From: an uncultured Bacilli bacterium
GTDB taxonomy: Bacteria; Bacillota_I; Bacilli_A; RF39; UBA660
Length of the DNA stretch: 64,000 bases
Assembly: GCA_947598325.1 (NCBI GenBank)
Contig: CANQFD010000003.1
Coordinates: 1-64,000, forward strand
Reading direction: 5' to 3'
Position 1 is the first letter of the stretch. Each line of letters begins with the position of its first letter. Of the stretch, positions 9,323-19,576 are shown one piece after another. The position numbers and the translations under genes are program-made. Under the pieces are notes generated by a model that was given only the letters and a program-made list of their open reading frames with translations, was not told where the DNA came from and searched no databases.

Positions 9323-11224
9323 TCACTTCTTTCTATAATTTTCTGTTATTGTGTATTCTTTTTCTAGCTCTTTATCCCCATGCATTTCATTTCTAAGTAT
9401 CTTTGTTTCTTTTTTAACTTCTGAAACAGACTGATCATCTAGTAAATCATTTATATCTGTTTTTACATGCTTTGGAATATATGAATCTGCTATTGTACTA
9501 TTGTTTGGATTATATAACATATTAGAATTTTTGTCAATGGGGTTTGAACCATTTGGTAACAATCCTGTTTCATCAATTTCATCTATTGCCTCTGAGTTTT
9601 TCTTATGTAAATACATTATTAGTAATATTATTAGAATTAATAGTAATAATAACAACCATAATACCCAATAATCTTTAAATATTCCTCCAGATTTCTTTTC
9701 TACATTTATTGTATAATCCTTCTTAAATCCATTTTTATCAGTTACTTCAACAACAACTGTATTATTTCCATCTTTTAGATTTTTATTACCTTTAATTTTT
9801 ACTGTTGAACCTTCACTTGTAGGTACTGCATCTATATCAAGTTCATCAACATCAGATCCAACTTTAATATTGAACTCGCCATTACTATCAGGTTCATCTA
9901 ATAATAAGTCTTTTTTATTTACAACTAGTTTCTTTAGATCAGTTTCACTTTCGTATTGGCTACGTTTTATATTCAAAGTATAAATTTTTACTGATGAATC
10001 TTCTGCTGTTACAACAATTGTTACGGTATAAGTTTTTCCTACTTCTAAGTTTGACAATTTAGAATTAGTTATTTGTACCTTAGCTTTTGAATTTTGTGGT
10101 ATTGCAGAAATAGTTAAGTTTGTTACTTCAAATGGTACATAAACATCATAATTAGTTTTACTTGGATCAAAATCAAGACCATCTATACCAGAAATTGATT
10201 TTAAGTTATTATTGCTTGATTTATTTGCAGTGTTTCCACTAGTACTTCCACTAGTATTACCGCTTGTTGAACCATTACTTGATGAATTATTTCCGCTAGT
10301 ATTTCCACCGTTTGTTGAACCATTACCTGATGAATTATTTCCACCAGTATTTCCACCAGTGTTACCGCCTGTTGAACCACCGCCTGATGGTGTATTTCCT
10401 CCAGTATTTCCACCTGTTGAACCACCACCTGATGGTGTATTTGAAGAATCAGAACTTCTTGTTACTTCGATATTATAAACTTTCTTAGATCCATCCTCTG
10501 CTGTAACCTCTACGATAATATTATTTTTTCCAACTGATAAATTATTATTCCCAGTTATTTGTACTTTTGCATTTGGATCATTAGCCTGTGCAGATACATT
10601 TAAGCTTGTAACATCATTTGGAACTGTAATTTGATAATTAGTTTGACCAGAACTAAATGCTGGTGTTAATGTTTGTCCATCTACACTTAAATCTGATAAA
10701 GTAGCATCACTTGATTTTGATGAACTTCCATCAACTATATTAATTGTTTTTGTTACTGAATCTGCAGCAAGTGGATCACCTATACTAGTTGACCCTTTTA
10801 TATTTGATATGTTAATCTCTGTATTACCTAAAGTAGCATTACTTAAAACTTTAAATTCAACTTTAAATATCTCTGTATCTGTTGTTTTTGTACTGCTAGG
10901 TGGATTAGAATCATATCCTAAAAATGTTACTTTATCTGTAGATTTTGATGTATATATTTGCCATCCAGTAATACTATTTGTTGCGCTAATAAATTCTAAT
11001 TTTGAACTATCATATGTAATTGTTCCAGAATATCCTGAATAACCATTAGTTATTGTACTTAAATTATTAGCGGTAAGGGAGAAAGTAATATTTGTATTTT
11101 TAGTTACAGAACTTGGTCCATCTATTTTAACAACATACTTTGATAAACCAAATACATTAATACTAAATATTGTACCAAGAATTGTAACAAATGCGAATAT
11201 AGATATTATTTTTAATTTTTTCAT
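9323..11224 (-). CDS. Membrane-anchored surface protein: cohesin-like N-terminal domain, cadherin-like beta-sandwich repeats, Gly/Ser/Asn/Thr linker, C-terminal TM
   Basis: Signal peptide MKKLKIISIFAFVTILGTIFSINVFG; domain VVKIDGPSSVTKNTNITFSLTANN...YSGTITYDSSKLEFIS; YNIEVTR/YTLNIKR/YTINVEK repeat ends; TM YWVLWLLLLLLILIILLIMYL. Start placed at 11224 behind GGTGAG. Confidence 0.8.
   Translation of the reverse strand: MKKLKIISIFAFVTILGTIFSINVFGLSKYVVKIDGPSSVTKNTNITFSLTANNLSTITNGYSGYSGTITYDSSKLEFISATNSITGWQIYTSKSTDKVTFLGYDSNPPSSTKTTDTEIFKVEFKVLSNATLGNTEINISNIKGSTSIGDPLAADSVTKTINIVDGSSSKSSDATLSDLSVDGQTLTPAFSSGQTNYQITVPNDVTSLNVSAQANDPNAKVQITGNNNLSVGKNNIIVEVTAEDGSKKVYNIEVTRSSDSSNTPSGGGSTGGNTGGNTPSGGGSTGGNTGGNTGGNNSSGNGSTNGGNTSGNNSSSNGSTSGNTSGSTSGNTANKSSNNNLKSISGIDGLDFDPSKTNYDVYVPFEVTNLTISAIPQNSKAKVQITNSKLSNLEVGKTYTVTIVVTAEDSSVKIYTLNIKRSQYESETDLKKLVVNKKDLLLDEPDSNGEFNIKVGSDVDELDIDAVPTSEGSTVKIKGNKNLKDGNNTVVVEVTDKNGFKKDYTINVEKKSGGIFKDYWVLWLLLLLLILIILLIMYLHKKNSEAIDEIDETGLLPNGSNPIDKNSNMLYNPNNSTIADSYIPKHVKTDINDLLDDQSVSEVKKETKILRNEMHGDKELEKEYTITENYRKK
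10200..10460. repeat. Low-complexity tandem coding repeat (GGNTGG/GGSTGGNTSGN linker)
   Basis: Imperfect short tandem repeats encoding PSGGGSTGGNTGGNTPSGGGSTGGNTGGNTGGNN...SGNTSGSTSGNT. Confidence 0.8.
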
Positions 11225-11225
11225 A

Positions 11226-14200
11226 TTACTCACCTACCCTTTCATATAAACTCAAATTCCCTAATATATGACTTCTAATCTTAATCAGATCAGATACGCC
11301 TGCATCACCATCACCATTTGCATCTGCCGCCTCAAATTCTGCATTTTCTAATATTATATTGCCTAATATATGCATTCTTAATTTTATAATATCAGATACT
11401 TCTACTCTACCATCACTATTTAAATCACCTTTTATAACTAATACTTTTGAATCATAAACTACACCGTTTATTTCAAGTTTAATTATATATCCTGTTCCTA
11501 CTGGATCAGTATCAGATATTTCATTATTGTCCAAATCATATATTTTTAAATATGAATTTGGATTAATCATTTCATTTTTTACTTCTTGTGATATTTCGCC
11601 TTCCTCAATAGTTGCAATATATGTATTTCCTATTGTATGAATTTCAGATGCAAGTTTATTATTTCCTACTGATACTTTTATTGTATAATCCTTACGAGCT
11701 GAATTTTGATCAGTTACAGATATAGTAATTATATTTTCTCCAAATACCATATTTGTATTTCCTGTTATTGTTACTGTCGCATTTTTATCTTCAGGAATTG
11801 CAATTACATCTAATGAATTTACATCGTCATATACATTCATTGTATAATTAAGAGTATCTTTATCAAATGTTTCATTTAAATTATATCCATCTACTTGTAA
11901 ATATATTAAATTTGGACTTGGACTTGCTACACTACCTCTATTAACAACAACTCTATATACATTTTCATTTCCATCATTATCAGTTGATACTATTTCAAAT
12001 ACATTAACACCAACATCTAAGTTTTTCTTACCATCACCTGTTATTTTATTATTTCCGGTAGCACTAATTGTTATACTATCTTCTGTTTCATCTAAATCAA
12101 CAGTATATAATTTTTGTTTACTATCAAATGCTGGTTTTAATTCTCCTTTATCAACAATTAATGATGTTAACTCATTAGAACTATTATCAGATTTAACATT
12201 TACAAATATATAATATGTTCTTATTGAACCATCTTCTGCAGTTACTGCAACTTTTATAGTATTTCTACCAGCTTTTAATGCTACTATACCATCACTTGGT
12301 ATACCTGTTATTGTTTGACTTTCTTCAGATTTTATTGCTGTTATTTGAATTTGATTTGTTCCTGCTGGTAAATCAACATTATATGCTATCTCATCAGGAT
12401 CAAATCTTGGATCCAATACACCTTTATCAATTGATAAAGATTTTAATTTATTATTTGATGATAAACCTTTTACAAAGTTAAGTCTATATGTTCTTTTAAT
12501 ACCTCCTGCAGTTGATACTACTATTTCATGTTGTTGTGGTAATGTCGTAATAGCAACACTTCCATCACCACTTACTTGTAAACTTTCATCAGCCTTTGTA
12601 ACAGTTATATTAACATTTTTTACCGATTCTGAGATAACTACATCATAATCTTGGTCATCTTTATTAAACTTTGGACTTAATGGATATTTAACACCATCAT
12701 CACCTGTTACTGTAATATCTGTTAAATAATTATTTGCTTGATCTTGTCTTGTTACATATATTTCATAAGTTCTTACTGTATCATCTTCTGCTTTTACATT
12801 AATAGTTACTTTATTTTCTCCAACAGTAAAATCTTTATTATCATCAATACTTAAACTTGCTGCTTGATCCTCAGGTATTGCATTTATATTTAAACTTGTT
12901 ACTTCATATGGAACAGTTATGTAATATTTTGTTGTTTCTTTATCAAAATCTGGAGTATATTTTCCTTCTGTTATATTTAAACTTGCTAAATAGTTATTTG
13001 AAGATTTTGCTCTAGTTACTTTTATTGTATATGTTTTAGGAGTTCCATCTTGTGCAGTTACTATTACAGAAATATCATTTAATCCTGTGGCTAATGGTCT
13101 TTTTCCTGTACCTGTTACTCGTGCATTTGCACTATCTACAGCTTCAGCATTTACTGTTATTTCTGAAACTTCATTACCTACACTTAAAGTATACTCAGTA
13201 ATATCACTTCTAAAGTCTGGATTTATCTTATAACCTTCTACTGACAATGATTTTAAATCATTTACACTTGAACCTTTTCTAGTTACTTCTATTGTATATG
13301 TTCTTGTTGCACCACTTTCTGGATTTACTGTTATATTAAATGTTTGAGTCCCTGCATTCAATGATTTAACACCAGTATCACCAGTTACTACAGCACTACT
13401 GCTTTCAGGTTCTGCATTTATCTCTATTGAAGCTGTTTCATTTTCTACTTCAACAGTATATCTTTCAATTTCTCTATTAAATTCTGGTGTTAAAGTTCCA
13501 GGACTAACTGTTAAGCTCTTTAAATAATTATTTGTAGATGCAGGTTTATTTACTGTTATAACATATGTTTTTGCATCTGTAGAACCACTTTCTGGAGTTA
13601 CTACAATATTAATTGTATTTGATCCTGTACTTAAAATTATTTCATTTCCACCATCAGTAACTGGTTCTCCATTTATTGTTATTGTACTTGTTTCTGCTTC
13701 TGCAGTTGCAACTACTTTAAGTTTAGTAATATCCTCAGTCACACTGAAATTATAAGCATCTGTAGTTTTTACAAAATTATTAATATATTCTTTTTGATTT
13801 TCATCTTTTATTGATAATGTATCTAAGAAATTATTTGAATTTGATTTTCTAGTTATTTCAATTGTGTATGTTCTGTCTATATGTGAATTACTTGTTACTG
13901 TAATAGTAAATGTATTTAAACCAACATTTAATTGTTGTAATCCTAAGTCACTATCATCCCATGTTGATTCTGGTGCTTCTTTTGTTGCTGCTATTGTTAC
14001 ACTATCAACGTTATTTTCTACTGTTATTGAATATTTTACTGTAGTTTTTGAGAAAGAAGTAATATATTCAGTTTGAGCAGTATCTTTAACAGATAGACTT
14101 GATAAGAAATTATTTGCTGAAGCTAATCTAGTTATATTCAATGTATAGTAATTTACAGTTCCATCTTCTGCTGTTACTGTTATTGTTTTTTGATTTGGTC

Positions 14201-17200
14201 CTACATTCAATGTTAAATCATCTGGTAAATCAACAGTAGCATCTTTATAAGTTGGCTCTGCTTTACTTATTGATAAATTTTCAACTTCGTATGGAACTTC
14301 TATAGTATATTCAGTTGTTTCTGGTGCAAATTGTGGTTCCATTTTTGTTACACCATCTATAACCAAATTTTTTAATGTTGCATCATTACTTTTTGCTCTT
14401 TCAATTGTTAACGTATATGTTTGAGTTGTTGTTCCATCTTCTGCTGTTACAAGTAAGCTTATTGTATTTGTTCCAGTATTTAAACTTACCTGTTGTCCTA
14501 AGTCTGGTACAACACTTCCATCAATTGTTACTGTTGCATTTGGATCTTGTTTTGTTGCACTTATTGTTAATTTATCTATATTATTTGCAACAGAAACATT
14601 ATATGCAAATGTATTATATGCAAATGGTGTATCCAAAGACGCTCCATCTGACAATGTTATATCATTTAAATATGCATTATTATTTTTTTCTCTTGTTACT
14701 ACTATTGTATAAGTAATAGGATTACCACTTTCTGGAGTTACTTTTATATCAAATGAATTTGGTCCAGTATTAAGTTGTTGATTACCATCTCCTGTTACTG
14801 TTTGACCTGCTTTTTTCTCTGCTACTATATCAATATTAGTTACATTATAAGGTACATTTGCTGTATAACTAGTTACACCTGGAGAGAATGTTGGGTCAAT
14901 AGATGTTTGAACTATATATAAATTATTAAGAGTTGCATCAGTAGATGCTGGTTTTGTAACGTTTATTGTGTATGTTTTAGTTGTTGTTCCATCTTCTGCT
15001 GTTACTGTTACTGTTATTGCTTTACTTCCAGTTGATATATTATAATCATGGAAATCATTTGTTGTCGCATGTGTATCTTCAGTAGCACCGTTAACTGTTA
15101 TTTGAGTTTTCTCTGATCCTACAGTTACATCATAAGTTTCTTTTTCTTTATTAAAATCTGGTACTGAAACGCCATCTACTGTTAATGAAGAAAGGAAGGC
15201 ATTATTTGATTTCATTCTATTTACTGTAACAGTATATGTTCTACCTAAACTTTCTTGATTTGCTTGACTAAGTTCATATTCACTTAATACTTTTATAGTA
15301 AATACATTTCCATCGCCTAAAGATAAACTACTTGGTCCTGTTACACTAACTATTTGAGCTGCTGGATCTTCTGTTGTTCCGCTTATCGTTACTGATGTTG
15401 TTTCTCTAGGTACATCTATAGTATAAGAATCAGTTAATTTATTGAATGGTTCATTTATTGAACCTACAGTTGATGTTATACTACTTAAATAATTATTTGT
15501 AGATTTTTTTCTAGTTACATGGATTTTATATATTGTAAATGTACCATCTTGAGCTGTTACAGTTATATCAACTACTGTTTCACCACTTGTTGTAAATCCT
15601 GTATTATTTGATACTATAACACTTTGTGCATAACTAGAAGATTTTATTGGTTCTATTAATAAGCTTGAATCTGTAACATCTTGTGAACCTAGTACAAAAC
15701 TTGTTATTTCATTTTCTACTTCATATCCATAACTTAATGTCTCGCTTGAGAAACCATCTATTGTTTGTCCATTTATCTTTAAGTCTGATAAAGATGAATC
15801 GTTATCTAATTGTTTTTTTATTTTTATTGTATATGTTGATTGAGTTTGTCCATCTTGAGCTGTAACTGTAACTGTAAATGTATTTTCACCAGGAATTAAA
15901 CTTTTTGTCCCAAGATCTGCTGCATTAATTGTACTATCGCTGTCTTTTTTAGTAGCAGAAATTGTAACATCATTCTTACTAAGAGGATACTCTCCTACTG
16001 CTGGTAACGTATATGGTCCTAAATCATCTTCTCTAAAATTAGGAACAGTTACGCCATCTACTTGTAAATCAGTTAAAGCTGACTCTGTTTTCTGAGCTCT
16101 TGTTACTTCAATAGTATAGACATTCGTAGAGCCATCTTCTGCTTTTACTTCAACCTTTATTGTATTTGGTCCAACATTTAAAGACACTTCACTACCTGTA
16201 CTTATTGGTTGACCATTTACAGTTATACTACTAGATGCATCTTGTGCGGTTGCTGATACAGTTACTTTATCAACATTACCAGCAACATTAGCTGTATAAC
16301 TATTTACATCTGGATCAAAAGGAGATGGTGTTAATGTATAACCTCCAATTGATAAAGTTGCTAATTTGGCATTATTAGATTTTTCCCTAACTATATTTAC
16401 TACATAAGTACTTTGAGTCCCATCTTCTGCTTGAACTAATATATTAATTGGATTAGTTGTTTTTATATCAATACCATTACCTGTACCACTTATTATTGAT
16501 GCATTATTTTGATTATCAACATCTGCGGCTACATCAACAGTTGCTGTATCTGATGGAACAGTTAATGTATATGGTCCTGTAGAACTTGGATCAAATGGTG
16601 GTTGCCATGATTCTCCAGAAACTACTTGTCCACCGCTATCTTTAGGAGTTATTGTTAATGTTTTTAATTTACTATTATTTGATAATCTTCTTACATTTAT
16701 TGTATATGTTTTAGTTGTAGATCCATCTTCTGCTCTTACAACTATATCTATAGCATTATCACCAACAGTAAGTGCTTTGCTACCTAATTGAGTATCTATA
16801 GTTGCCTTTCCTGTATCTTGTACTGTTGCATTTATTGTAATACTAGTAGTTTCATTAGAAACATCAGACAATGTGTAACTAGTAGTACCTGGATCAAAGC
16901 CTGTTACTGTAGTTCCATCAACAGTTAAATCACTTAAATTTGCATTTGTTGAAGCTGCCGTTCTAGTTACATTTATTGTGTATGGTAATGATGTACATGC
17001 ATTACCTGGAACACTTTGATAATCACTCTTACAGTTTTCTGCGTTTACAGTAACTACTCTTGAATTAATAGTTGCTCCAGTATTTGTAAAATTCCATGAG
17101 CCATCATTAGTAACGCTAGCTTTAGAATCTGTTGGAGTCGCAGTTATTATAGTACTAGTAGTTGCATATGGAACAACTGCAGTATACGTTTGATTTTGTG

Positions 17201-18245
17201 GAGTAAATGCTCCAATATTTACATCATTTGATAATGATAATGATGATAATGTTGCGTCATTATTTAATCTATATATATTTAAAGTATATGTATCTTCGCC
17301 ACCATCATCCGCTTGAACAATTAAAGATACTTCATTATTTCCTACATGTAATTGTTGTGGTCCTGTTCCACTTGCAACACCTGCTAGAGGATCTGTTGCA
17401 GTAGCTTCTACATCAACAGTTTCTATTTGATTTGGTACTATTACTTTAAAAGTATGAGTTGCATCACTATCTGCAACAAATGCTGGACTTAATGTATAAG
17501 TTGTACCTCCGTTTTTAACTGCTAACGATTTTAATGTTGTTTTTTGTGCTGTAATTGGACTTCCAGGAATATTCATTGTAATGCTGTCAACAGAAACTGG
17601 TAAATTATTATATGCATTATTAGGGTCTGAAACAACAGTTTCTATTAAACGCCCATTAATATTTTCACTTTTAACAATATCGAATTTTGCTACTGCTCCT
17701 GGTGGTGCGTCTTCTTTAACCTTAAACCAAACACTCAAAAGCATTCCTTCAGAAGTTATTGTAGTACTGTTTGTCGTATTTTCTGATGTCATAGATATTA
17801 AGCTATAGTCTGTAGCATTATTTGTTAATACAGTCATTAATGGTTGCGTTTTTAATGCAGGACTATTTCCTTTTGGCGGATATGCATAACCATTATTTGT
17901 TGACCCTGTTTCTACATATAGTGTACCACCATCTAATACAGGTTCAAAAATTTCTTTATCATATCTTAAATAAGTTTGTAAACTATGAACCGTAGTATCT
18001 CCTGGAACATAGTAAATTGAAACCTGATATATTTTGCCTGGTTCCAAATTAGAATTCGCAGGTAGTTCTGCGCCTGTACCAGTACCTTCCCACTCATTAT
18101 AAAAAGGATCCCAGTCAATAATTTTTACGCTAAATTTATGAGTAGGTTCCGCATTTACTGGGGAAATATCTACTATAAATGACATAAAAAATACTAGTAT
18201 TGATAAAATAAAATAATAACTCCTTCTCATCATATACCTCCGCAT
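11226..18245 (-). CDS. Giant secreted surface protein: cohesin-like N-terminal domain, about 21 cadherin-like beta-sandwich repeats, C-terminal type I dockerin
   Basis: 2339 aa; signal peptide; about 85-aa repeats of type NNxLxSLxVxG..F...YTVxVP...TYTIxVTR; C-terminal DLNSDGRVEVSDIIKLRMHILG...DANGDGDAGVSDLIKIRSHILG with two Ca-binding loops. Confidence 0.88.
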   Translation of the reverse strand: MRRYMMRRSYYFILSILVFFMSFIVDISPVNAEPTHKFSVKIIDWDPFYNEWEGTGTGAELPANSNLEPGKIYQVSIYYVPGDTTVHSLQTYLRYDKEIFEPVLDGGTLYVETGSTNNGYAYPPKGNSPALKTQPLMTVLTNNATDYSLISMTSENTTNSTTITSEGMLLSVWFKVKEDAPPGAVAKFDIVKSENINGRLIETVVSDPNNAYNNLPVSVDSITMNIPGSPITAQKTTLKSLAVKNGGTTYTLSPAFVADSDATHTFKVIVPNQIETVDVEATATDPLAGVASGTGPQQLHVGNNEVSLIVQADDGGEDTYTLNIYRLNNDATLSSLSLSNDVNIGAFTPQNQTYTAVVPYATTSTIITATPTDSKASVTNDGSWNFTNTGATINSRVVTVNAENCKSDYQSVPGNACTSLPYTINVTRTAASTNANLSDLTVDGTTVTGFDPGTTSYTLSDVSNETTSITINATVQDTGKATIDTQLGSKALTVGDNAIDIVVRAEDGSTTKTYTINVRRLSNNSKLKTLTITPKDSGGQVVSGESWQPPFDPSSTGPYTLTVPSDTATVDVAADVDNQNNASIISGTGNGIDIKTTNPINILVQAEDGTQSTYVVNIVREKSNNAKLATLSIGGYTLTPSPFDPDVNSYTANVAGNVDKVTVSATAQDASSSITVNGQPISTGSEVSLNVGPNTIKVEVKAEDGSTNVYTIEVTRAQKTESALTDLQVDGVTVPNFREDDLGPYTLPAVGEYPLSKNDVTISATKKDSDSTINAADLGTKSLIPGENTFTVTVTAQDGQTQSTYTIKIKKQLDNDSSLSDLKINGQTIDGFSSETLSYGYEVENEITSFVLGSQDVTDSSLLIEPIKSSSYAQSVIVSNNTGFTTSGETVVDITVTAQDGTFTIYKIHVTRKKSTNNYLSSITSTVGSINEPFNKLTDSYTIDVPRETTSVTISGTTEDPAAQIVSVTGPSSLSLGDGNVFTIKVLSEYELSQANQESLGRTYTVTVNRMKSNNAFLSSLTVDGVSVPDFNKEKETYDVTVGSEKTQITVNGATEDTHATTNDFHDYNISTGSKAITVTVTAEDGTTTKTYTINVTKPASTDATLNNLYIVQTSIDPTFSPGVTSYTANVPYNVTNIDIVAEKKAGQTVTGDGNQQLNTGPNSFDIKVTPESGNPITYTIVVTREKNNNAYLNDITLSDGASLDTPFAYNTFAYNVSVANNIDKLTISATKQDPNATVTIDGSVVPDLGQQVSLNTGTNTISLLVTAEDGTTTQTYTLTIERAKSNDATLKNLVIDGVTKMEPQFAPETTEYTIEVPYEVENLSISKAEPTYKDATVDLPDDLTLNVGPNQKTITVTAEDGTVNYYTLNITRLASANNFLSSLSVKDTAQTEYITSFSKTTVKYSITVENNVDSVTIAATKEAPESTWDDSDLGLQQLNVGLNTFTITVTSNSHIDRTYTIEITRKSNSNNFLDTLSIKDENQKEYINNFVKTTDAYNFSVTEDITKLKVVATAEAETSTITINGEPVTDGGNEIILSTGSNTINIVVTPESGSTDAKTYVITVNKPASTNNYLKSLTVSPGTLTPEFNREIERYTVEVENETASIEINAEPESSSAVVTGDTGVKSLNAGTQTFNITVNPESGATRTYTIEVTRKGSSVNDLKSLSVEGYKINPDFRSDITEYTLSVGNEVSEITVNAEAVDSANARVTGTGKRPLATGLNDISVIVTAQDGTPKTYTIKVTRAKSSNNYLASLNITEGKYTPDFDKETTKYYITVPYEVTSLNINAIPEDQAASLSIDDNKDFTVGENKVTINVKAEDDTVRTYEIYVTRQDQANNYLTDITVTGDDGVKYPLSPKFNKDDQDYDVVISESVKNVNITVTKADESLQVSGDGSVAITTLPQQHEIVVSTAGGIKRTYRLNFVKGLSSNNKLKSLSIDKGVLDPRFDPDEIAYNVDLPAGTNQIQITAIKSEESQTITGIPSDGIVALKAGRNTIKVAVTAEDGSIRTYYIFVNVKSDNSSNELTSLIVDKGELKPAFDSKQKLYTVDLDETEDSITISATGNNKITGDGKKNLDVGVNVFEIVSTDNDGNENVYRVVVNRGSVASPSPNLIYLQVDGYNLNETFDKDTLNYTMNVYDDVNSLDVIAIPEDKNATVTITGNTNMVFGENIITISVTDQNSARKDYTIKVSVGNNKLASEIHTIGNTYIATIEEGEISQEVKNEMINPNSYLKIYDLDNNEISDTDPVGTGYIIKLEINGVVYDSKVLVIKGDLNSDGRVEVSDIIKLRMHILGNIILENAEFEAADANGDGDAGVSDLIKIRSHILGNLSLYERVGE

Positions 18246-18491
18246 ACTATTCTATTATGACTATTATAACAGTTTTAGAATTATTTGTGAATACAATTTT
18301 TAATTTTTATAGATTTTTTTAAATATACAGTTAATCTTATAAAAATAAACAAATTACCTATTGTTTGATTAAGTAAATGTTAAACATAAAATTAATACAT
18401 ATCGTACGAAGATAGAAAAATATAACTATTTTATTAAAAATTAAAAAAATTATGAACAAATCATAATTTTTATAAACATATATATTTATTT

Positions 18492-19565
18492 TTATTCTTC
18501 TAATGTCATAGTAGTTTCTTTAGTCTTTCCATCTCTAATATAGGTTACCTTAATTTTATCACCTATTTTATATTGGTATAAATAATATCTTAATTTTGAT
18601 ACACTTGTTATATCATTTTCATCAAATTTTGTAATTATATCACCTTTTTGTAATCCTGATTTATCTGCTGATGAATTTTTTTCTATATCCGCTATTATTA
18701 CTCCATAATCAACTTGTGATGGAACTCTAATATCATACATATAAAGTGCATATCTATTATTTATGTCTATTAAAGATACTCCCATAGAAGGTCTTGATAT
18801 TTCTTCTCCTTTTTCTAAATATTTAACATAAGTTTTTGCTTCATTTATCGGAATAGCAAATCCCATACCTTCTATTTCTTCTTGAGCAAGCTTCATAGAA
18901 GTAATACCTATTACTTCTCCTGCCAAATTAACAAGAGGTCCGCCACTATTTCCTGGATTTATAGCAGCATCTGTTTGTAATACCTTAGTGATAATATCAT
19001 CAGTCTCTATATTTCTATCTTTTCCAGAAATAATTCCCTTTGTTATAGATCCACTATAATCTGATCCCATTGGACTTCCTATTGTTAAAACAGTACTACC
19101 AAGTTTTATATCATCACTATTTCCTAAATTAGCTACCTTATTAACTTTATCACTATCAACAGATAAAACTGCTAAATCTGTATACAAATCACTTCCAGCT
19201 ATTTTTGCTTCAATAATTTCGTTTGAAGTAAGTATAACATCTACTCTATCCGCACCATCAATAACATGATGATTTGTTAGAATATATCCTTTTTCTGAAT
19301 CTTTTTTATATATAAATCCAGTCCCACTGCCAATATTTTGATTATTTTTATATGATTCTACAGTAACTACAGAATCATATACTACGTTAATTGCATCTTC
19401 TATAGCCGTTTCACTTAATTTTGTTTCATTTATAGTCTTCTTTTCTGTTATTACCTTGGATTCTACAGGAAAATATGTAAGATAAAGTATAACAGCAAAA
19501 ATAGAACTAAATATTGTAAAAATATATGCTAAAAAATATTTCAATAATCTTCTTCTATTTTTCAT
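18492..19565 (-). CDS. HtrA/DegP-like trypsin-type serine protease with PDZ domain
   Basis: TM N-terminus; LTNHHVIDGA, SDLYTDLAVLSV, NPGNSGGPLVNLAGEVIGI catalytic blocks; C-terminal PDZ (SADKSGLQKGDIITKFDE). Confidence 0.92.
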   Translation of the reverse strand: MKNRRRLLKYFLAYIFTIFSSIFAVILYLTYFPVESKVITEKKTINETKLSETAIEDAINVVYDSVVTVESYKNNQNIGSGTGFIYKKDSEKGYILTNHHVIDGADRVDVILTSNEIIEAKIAGSDLYTDLAVLSVDSDKVNKVANLGNSDDIKLGSTVLTIGSPMGSDYSGSITKGIISGKDRNIETDDIITKVLQTDAAINPGNSGGPLVNLAGEVIGITSMKLAQEEIEGMGFAIPINEAKTYVKYLEKGEEISRPSMGVSLIDINNRYALYMYDIRVPSQVDYGVIIADIEKNSSADKSGLQKGDIITKFDENDITSVSKLRYYLYQYKIGDKIKVTYIRDGKTKETTMTLEE

Positions 19566-19576
19566 AATATTACCTC

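Noticed and set aside
10212-10478. 88-aa plus-strand ORF (and 10201..10428 minus, alternate frame) in the linker region
   Set aside because: Opposite-strand or alternate-frame artefacts of a low-complexity coding repeat inside the cohesin-like gene.
12278-17808. Several 60-113 aa plus-strand ORFs opposite the giant surface protein
   Set aside because: Leu/His/Tyr-rich antisense translations of a long real gene; no RBS or family signal.
11226-18245. Regular repeats could be mistaken for a CRISPR or satellite array
   Set aside because: Repeats are ~255 bp, diverged at DNA level and explained by protein domains; no spacer/repeat architecture or cas genes.
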